The notes beneath the pieces are model-generated. The model ran no database searches and was not told the origin of the DNA. It worked only from the letters and a program-made list of their open reading frames with translations. The position numbers were made by a program, and so were the translations under genes. This document shows positions 60,052-64,000 of a DNA stretch of 64,000 nt, one piece after another. Source of the DNA: Sphingobacteriales bacterium 44-15 (GTDB taxonomy: Bacteria; Bacteroidota; Bacteroidia; Chitinophagales; Chitinophagaceae); NCBI GenBank assembly GCA_001899685.1, contig MKWG01000011.1, positions 1 to 64,000 of the forward strand. Direction: 5' to 3'. Positions within the stretch are counted from its first letter, which is position 1. The number at the start of each line of letters is the position of its first letter.

Positions 60052-61053
60052 CTAAATGCGGCGGCCCTTTCCACGGGTAACCTGTTCGTTCTGCATTCCC
60101 TGTGCTAATTCTTTTGCTTTGTTGAGTGATTGCATTTCACACTGCACCTGGAGAAAATTTTGGATAAGCCATTGGTTCAGGTCTTTGCAGTCCTGGTATA
60201 AATTGCTGCAGTCCTTGTAGGGAGAGTTCTCCTTTACCACCTGGGAGCTATGTTTCATGCCGGCAGTATCCCGGTCTAAATACAGGTAAATGGTTCCGTG
60301 TTTTTCCATTAATGGCCGGCTCTTTTCAAAATATGACAGAGAGTTTAATACCAGTAAATTAATAGGTGGCTGTTGCCGGTCTTGGTGAAGGGTGAGAAAG
60401 GAAAGAAAATTAAAGAACCCCTCAAATACCGATACCTCCTGCGCTCCCTTGTCAAGAAAAGTGATCCCTTTGGGAGAACTGCTACCTTTAAAGTAAGGAT
60501 TGCGCAACTCATAACCTCCGTCATCATTAGGAAAGCCAATTGCATAATACTGTTTACCGTGCAACTCATACTTAACCTCCTTGCAATATGCCTGCGCCAG
60601 TTCGACCGGGATTTTTCGCTGGCCCAGGTAATGAATAAGCGCCGGGGAGATGATGGGGCCAGCGGAAACAACCTGTAACTTTTTCCTTTCACTGGAAAGG
60701 GCGGACTGGCCCAATGCCTGCACCTTGCCCATAGGTTGCTGTAAAGCCGGGGAAGGGGTACGATGAAAAGAAAGAAAAGTTTGCAATCTCTCCAGGAACT
60801 CAGGAATGGTACAGCCGTGATACAGTATTCCGAAATCAATGATGCTGCCTCCTTTCCCAATACCGAAATCTATCCAAAGATTTAGTTTACGGTCAACTTT
60901 GAACGAAGGTCTTTCTTCATTCCGGCCAGGGAGCGGTGATAAATACCAATAATCCTGACTGTTGCTCATTTTGGGGTCAGGATAATGCCCTTCTGATGCC
61001 AGGTAACCTGTCAGGTCTATTTGCTTGGCTTCTGTAATGGTTAGCTTTTTCAT
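60052..61053 (-). CDS. Toprim-domain DNA primase-like protein
   Basis: The N-terminal 100 residues look like the zinc-finger-like primase lead (LASEGHYPDPKMSNSQDYWY, RPSFKVDRKLNLWIDFGIGKGGSIIDF) without the Cys ligands. The Toprim core follows (VSVFEGFFNFLSFLTL, LLVLNSLSYFEKS, IYLYLDRDTAGMKH). Such proteins prime lagging or transferred strands in mobile elements. Start overlaps the upstream HTH by 4 bp (ATGA). Confidence 0.88.
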   Translation of the reverse strand: MKKLTITEAKQIDLTGYLASEGHYPDPKMSNSQDYWYLSPLPGRNEERPSFKVDRKLNLWIDFGIGKGGSIIDFGILYHGCTIPEFLERLQTFLSFHRTPSPALQQPMGKVQALGQSALSSERKKLQVVSAGPIISPALIHYLGQRKIPVELAQAYCKEVKYELHGKQYYAIGFPNDDGGYELRNPYFKGSSSPKGITFLDKGAQEVSVFEGFFNFLSFLTLHQDRQQPPINLLVLNSLSYFEKSRPLMEKHGTIYLYLDRDTAGMKHSSQVVKENSPYKDCSNLYQDCKDLNQWLIQNFLQVQCEMQSLNKAKELAQGMQNEQVTRGKGRRI

Positions 61054-61355
61054 TCTCCCAGGGTTTTAAAGGATGGTTTGCGTTTCTGTTTCACATATTC
61101 CAGCACTTCAGAGCGGAGAAAATATACCCGCCCTCCCTGTTTATGGAAGGGAAGGCCCCGTTTCATCCAGTCGTGCAGGGTAACCAGGGAGATGCGGAAC
61201 ATGCCGGCAATCTCTTTGCGGGTTAAAAGCGGTTCTTCCTGGGATTGTTCGGGTTGGTGGGCACTTCTAATGGAAGAATTTTCCAGGCACTCCTTCAACG
61301 CCTCCCTGATCCACCGTCGGAAATCATTCTCATTCGGAATAAATAAAGTGTCCAT
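61050..61355 (-). CDS. Excisionase-like helix-turn-helix protein
   Basis: The ATG at 61355 (MDTLFIPNENDF) is better than the upstream codon in the track. The C-terminal 50 residues are a MerR/Xis-like winged helix (LLTRKEIAGMFRISLVTLHD, WMKRGLPFHKQGGRVYF). In Bacteroidota elements this type is placed before the primase and directs excision or transcription. It overlaps the primase by 4 bp. Confidence 0.85.
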   Translation of the reverse strand: MDTLFIPNENDFRRWIREALKECLENSSIRSAHQPEQSQEEPLLTRKEIAGMFRISLVTLHDWMKRGLPFHKQGGRVYFLRSEVLEYVKQKRKPSFKTLGE

Positions 61356-61493
61356 AAAGAAAAGTTTTATAGACACAAATATGAATTAGCAAGGAAAGGA
61401 AGTCAATGATGGATTGGGTATGGATTTTTAGGAATTGAGTTATAATAAGTTATAAGGAGCCAAATGGGGGGAGTTTACTGTAAGGTTCTGTGG

Positions 61494-62375
61494 TTATTCA
61501 TAGAAAAATGCCTGCATTGCTTCGTCCAACTTTTTTACCTTTGGATCTTTATAATTGAACTCGCTATTAATTTGGCTGATATTTCTTTGGAGGGTATCGA
61601 GTTTTACATCCCGGAAGTCTTTAAAATACTGATAAAGTATAGCTGCCATATCGCTGTATGGAAAGTTTTTAATTAATGGCTCTCCTTTTGCAATATGGGG
61701 TGGGGCCAATAGTGCCCTCAACACAAGGAAAAACTGGATGAACTTTGTTTTATAGTGAGGATGGCTTAGTTCTAAATCGCTGGAAATGGAAGCGGCTATT
61801 TTTTCTTTTATTCCCTGTTCTGCTGAGGCCGCTATTCGTTCCATTTCATTGGACAGTTTTTCAGAAAAGGTTTTAACCAGGTTGTCAATTTCCTGCGGGG
61901 TAGCTGTTTGCTGGCTATTGATAATGTTCTGCACACCCTGTTCAATTTTCTGCCGGAGTATCAGTTCCTGCTGTGCCCGGTGTTCCCGTTGTTTTTCAGT
62001 TACCCAATCCAATGCAGCTTGTAGTTTAGATTTTTGAAGACTGCCTGGCCGGCGCTCCAGTCGTTCAGAAATTTCATCCTGCAGGAATTGTAAGAAGTCC
62101 TGTTTATCCGGGTAAGCATCATAATGGAATGCCAGGTATTTTTTACTGTCGTTCCTGTCATACTCAAACAGTTTATTAAAGATTTCGTTTTTATACCGCT
62201 TTACGAATGGTTCTTCCCGGAAGTATAAATAATAATCCTGTTCATAGGGGCCTATTCTATATTGGAAATAAGGGATAAACCCGCCTTTTTGGGTGGAATA
62301 GGCGGAACGTAAACTAAAACTGGCCAACATATTCCTAAAGAATACATTAGAGAACAACTTTTTTTTAAGTCCCAT
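61494..62375 (-). CDS. Conserved hypothetical protein of the mobile element
   Basis: A 293-residue, mainly helical protein: N-terminal part with aromatic strands (GGFIPYFQYRIGPYEQDYYL), a central coiled coil (EKQREHRAQQELILRQKIEQ), and a C-terminal segment VKLDTLQRNISQINSEFNY. Related to RteC-like or other integrative-element proteins only by position. Function unknown. Confidence 0.7.
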   Translation of the reverse strand: MGLKKKLFSNVFFRNMLASFSLRSAYSTQKGGFIPYFQYRIGPYEQDYYLYFREEPFVKRYKNEIFNKLFEYDRNDSKKYLAFHYDAYPDKQDFLQFLQDEISERLERRPGSLQKSKLQAALDWVTEKQREHRAQQELILRQKIEQGVQNIINSQQTATPQEIDNLVKTFSEKLSNEMERIAASAEQGIKEKIAASISSDLELSHPHYKTKFIQFFLVLRALLAPPHIAKGEPLIKNFPYSDMAAILYQYFKDFRDVKLDTLQRNISQINSEFNYKDPKVKKLDEAMQAFFYE

Positions 62376-62476
62376 AACTCTTGTGATGTTTGAGGTTTAT
62401 AGAATTAGTTAGCAGGAAATTAATAAAAAATGGCTAAATATGACCTCCGCCGGATTTTTCGTATATTTAAGGTCTG

Positions 62477-62827
62477 ATGAGAAAAGAAAATCATATATCG
62501 TCAGCAGACGTACAAGGAAAACAAACCGGCACCGACAATAAGCCCAGTCTTCCCCGGCATTTGTTCTGGGATCAACGCTATGATGACATAGATTGGACAA
62601 ACGGGTATCGCAGCATTATTGCGCGGGTTATTGAACGGGGTAACCAGGAAGATTGGGAAGAAATGCTGCATTTCTATGGCCGGCCCAAAGTTGTAAATGC
62701 CCTCAAAAATGAAATAAAATACCTGCCTGACTACGCCATAGAGGATGTCTGTAGTTATTTTAATCTTAGAAAGGAACAGTTGCTATGCTACAACAGGAAG
62801 CAGTTGAGAAAGGGACATTGGATCTGA
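62477..62827 (+). CDS. AbiEi-like antitoxin (DUF6922-like)
   Basis: The 116 residues contain PRHLFWDQRYDDIDW and RVIERGNQEDWEEMLHFYG, typical of the small antitoxin-like partner of AbiEii-type genes. The HTH-like core is followed by KYLPDYAIEDVCSYF. It overlaps the AbiEii gene by 43 bp. Confidence 0.75.
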   Translation: MRKENHISSADVQGKQTGTDNKPSLPRHLFWDQRYDDIDWTNGYRSIIARVIERGNQEDWEEMLHFYGRPKVVNALKNEIKYLPDYAIEDVCSYFNLRKEQLLCYNRKQLRKGHWI

Positions 62828-63492
62828 TCAAACGGTTTATGGCAGATCAGCAATTCAGAGCATTCTATCTTGTTGGTGGTACTGCACTGGCTTTAAAAAT
62901 AGGGCATAGGAAATCCATAGATATTGACCTGTTTACTGATCAGTCATTTAACGCTGCTGAAATAGCCTCCCATATAGCAACATCCTACCAGGCAATAAAT
63001 GTCCGCTCTCTCAAAAACGGGGTTTTTAGTATTGTAGAGGGGGTTAAGCTTGACATCATCGCCCATCAATATCCTTTGCTTAATGTCATTGAAGAAACAG
63101 ATGGTATCAGAATGTTATCATTGCTGGATATTGGAGCAATGAAATTAAATGCCATACATGGTAATGGTACAAGGTTAAAAGATTTTATTGATGTGTATGC
63201 CTTACTGGAATATCTACCCTTGCAGGAATTATTGCATGCCTGCGAGCGTAAATATCCGGACATTAATGCGGCAATGGCAAGGAATGCTTTACTATATCAC
63301 AACGATATTGAGCATTCAGAAAAAGTGGATTTTATTGGTAAGGAAGTTGCATGGCCGGTAGTGGCTGAAAGGTTAAAACAAGCTGCTGCCAATCCTCAAC
63401 TTACATTTGCATCAGAACAACTATTGAAACGAAAGCAATTGCAGCAACAGCGTAATATCAGACCTGGTAAAAATAAAGGGTGTGGATTATGA
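62785..63492 (+). CDS. AbiEii-like nucleotidyltransferase toxin
   Basis: Residues 28-50 read YLVGGTALALKIGHRKSIDI, then DLF, the GG-x-A-L ... D-x-D active site of the AbiEii/AbiGii (DUF1814) nucleotidyltransferase family. Known AbiEii toxins transfer NTPs to tRNA and abort phage infection. The DID pair is intact and length (235) is slightly short. The antitoxin gene overlaps it upstream. It probably stabilises the island. Confidence 0.85.
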   Translation: MLQQEAVEKGTLDLIKRFMADQQFRAFYLVGGTALALKIGHRKSIDIDLFTDQSFNAAEIASHIATSYQAINVRSLKNGVFSIVEGVKLDIIAHQYPLLNVIEETDGIRMLSLLDIGAMKLNAIHGNGTRLKDFIDVYALLEYLPLQELLHACERKYPDINAAMARNALLYHNDIEHSEKVDFIGKEVAWPVVAERLKQAAANPQLTFASEQLLKRKQLQQQRNIRPGKNKGCGL

Positions 63493-63518
63493 TATTCTTG
63501 TGTTTCACCTTAAAAAAT

Positions 63519-63541
63519 CCCAATGACCAGACGTCATTGGG
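63519..63541. terminator. Bidirectional terminator between AbiEii and integrase
   Basis: CCCAATGAC and GTCATTGGG form a perfect 9-bp stem with a 5-nt loop; on the minus strand it is followed by GATTTTTTAAGG (T6). Confidence 0.8.
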
Positions 63542-63567
63542 ATAATAGAAAACGGTAGTGTATAAGC

Positions 63568-64000
63568 CTAATTAACTTTGATGGTAGGTTCTTCTACTTC
63601 TTCTTTTTCAGGTAGGTTAGCCTTTTTAAATGAAACAAGTTTTCCTGCAAATTCTTTCTTTACGTCTTTTTCAAAGCTGTCCAGATAATTTTCAGTAGTG
63701 CTTTTATCAGCATGTCCTAATGCCTCCTGTATAAATTCAGTACTGGCTCCGGAACGTTTCATGAAGGTTGAATATGTATGCCGGGTAAATATAGTCGTCG
63801 CCTTTTTTATGTTCAGTTCTTCGCAAATTTTCCCCATTCTATCATTTACGAATTTAATAAGTGCTTTAATGGAAAAATGTTCTTCGAGCGGGGGCATATC
63901 CAGGCGCAAGACTGGGAATATATAGTTATTAGGTGACTTATCCTTATTGCCCCAACGATCAATAATAACCTGTATATCTTCAGTTATATATACGGTAATT
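63568..64000 (-). CDS. Tyrosine recombinase (integrase), N-terminus outside window
   Basis: The frame is open to the window edge, so the TTG start in the track is not real. The catalytic C-terminal domain has RHTYST (Arg), LGHAD (His) and ENYL (nucleophile Tyr). The position that is His in HxxR reads Thr, as in many Bacteroidota SAM-like integrases. A Lys/Glu-rich tail follows. The enzyme would integrate and excise the element; its position fixes the right end of the island just beyond the window. Confidence 0.92.
   Translation of the reverse strand, partial: ITVYITEDIQVIIDRWGNKDKSPNNYIFPVLRLDMPPLEEHFSIKALIKFVNDRMGKICEELNIKKATTIFTRHTYSTFMKRSGASTEFIQEALGHADKSTTENYLDSFEKDVKKEFAGKLVSFKKANLPEKEEVEEPTIKVN

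Overview
The window is a Bacteroidota chromosome segment, most likely Chitinophagaceae or a close relative. The evidence is Bacteroidota-type promoters (TAnnTTTG -7 boxes), genes without strong Shine-Dalgarno sites, and typical families (YfiT bacillithiol transferase, HYC_CC_PP, DUF6660-like, Bacteroidota relaxase and SAM-like integrase). Nothing fixes the genus.

Region 1 (1-2.2 kb) is a decayed polymorphic-toxin tail: the C-terminal toxin tip of a large RHS-type protein entering from the left, a helical-repeat candidate immunity gene, then scraps of a secreted protein, an IS66 TnpA-like ORF and YD/RHS repeats. Region 2 (2.2-26.9 kb) is ordinary chromosome: tRNA-Leu(GAG), FKBP isomerase, ABC ATPase, aspartate kinase, SRPBCC and DinB proteins, a ketoacyl-synthase-like protein without the usual Cys, NUDIX, YfiT, the conserved SpoIIM/DUF4129/DUF4350/MoxR/DUF58 membrane cluster with divergent RDD, an esterase, GlgB, an Asp-box sialidase-like protein, proline dehydrogenase, an OmpA-type barrel, TrmN6 and a saccharopine-dehydrogenase-like enzyme. 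Its intergenic gaps carry a family of palindromic repeats built on TTCACGTTTCAC / GTGAGACGTCAGAAGTGAGA; the best copy has 24-bp arms.

Region 3 (from tRNA-Leu(CAA), about 26.85 kb, to the right edge) looks like an integrative mobilizable element of at least 37 kb. It lacks the chromosomal repeat family, is richer in A+T, and ends at the window edge in a partial tyrosine recombinase. Its left half is metal cargo: an ArsR-controlled MerTP/GDCCVxC operon; a CsoR-like/thioredoxin/P-type ATPase/MFS/HMA-lipoprotein/CcdA-like operon without any mercuric reductase; a DtxR-controlled DHOR/Rieske/porin operon; small Cys/His-rich secreted proteins; two more P1B ATPases of different class; MgtC; ZIP; and an RND adaptor with an RND pump fused to a TolC-type outer-membrane factor. 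The right half is the mobile-element core: an XRE regulator, histidine kinase, MNT-HEPN protein, second HTH, MobC and relaxase with a candidate oriT hairpin, Toprim primase, excisionase-like HTH, an AbiEi/AbiEii-like pair and the integrase. No conjugation machinery is visible, so transfer would need a helper.

The least expected signal is in 54.2-54.4 kb. The divergent gap between the XRE regulator and the histidine kinase holds eight tandem, individually palindromic 13-mers (roughly TGGTAnnnTACMA) spaced 20-23 bp, i.e. two helical turns. It looks like a phased operator array that no gene-level annotation would report.
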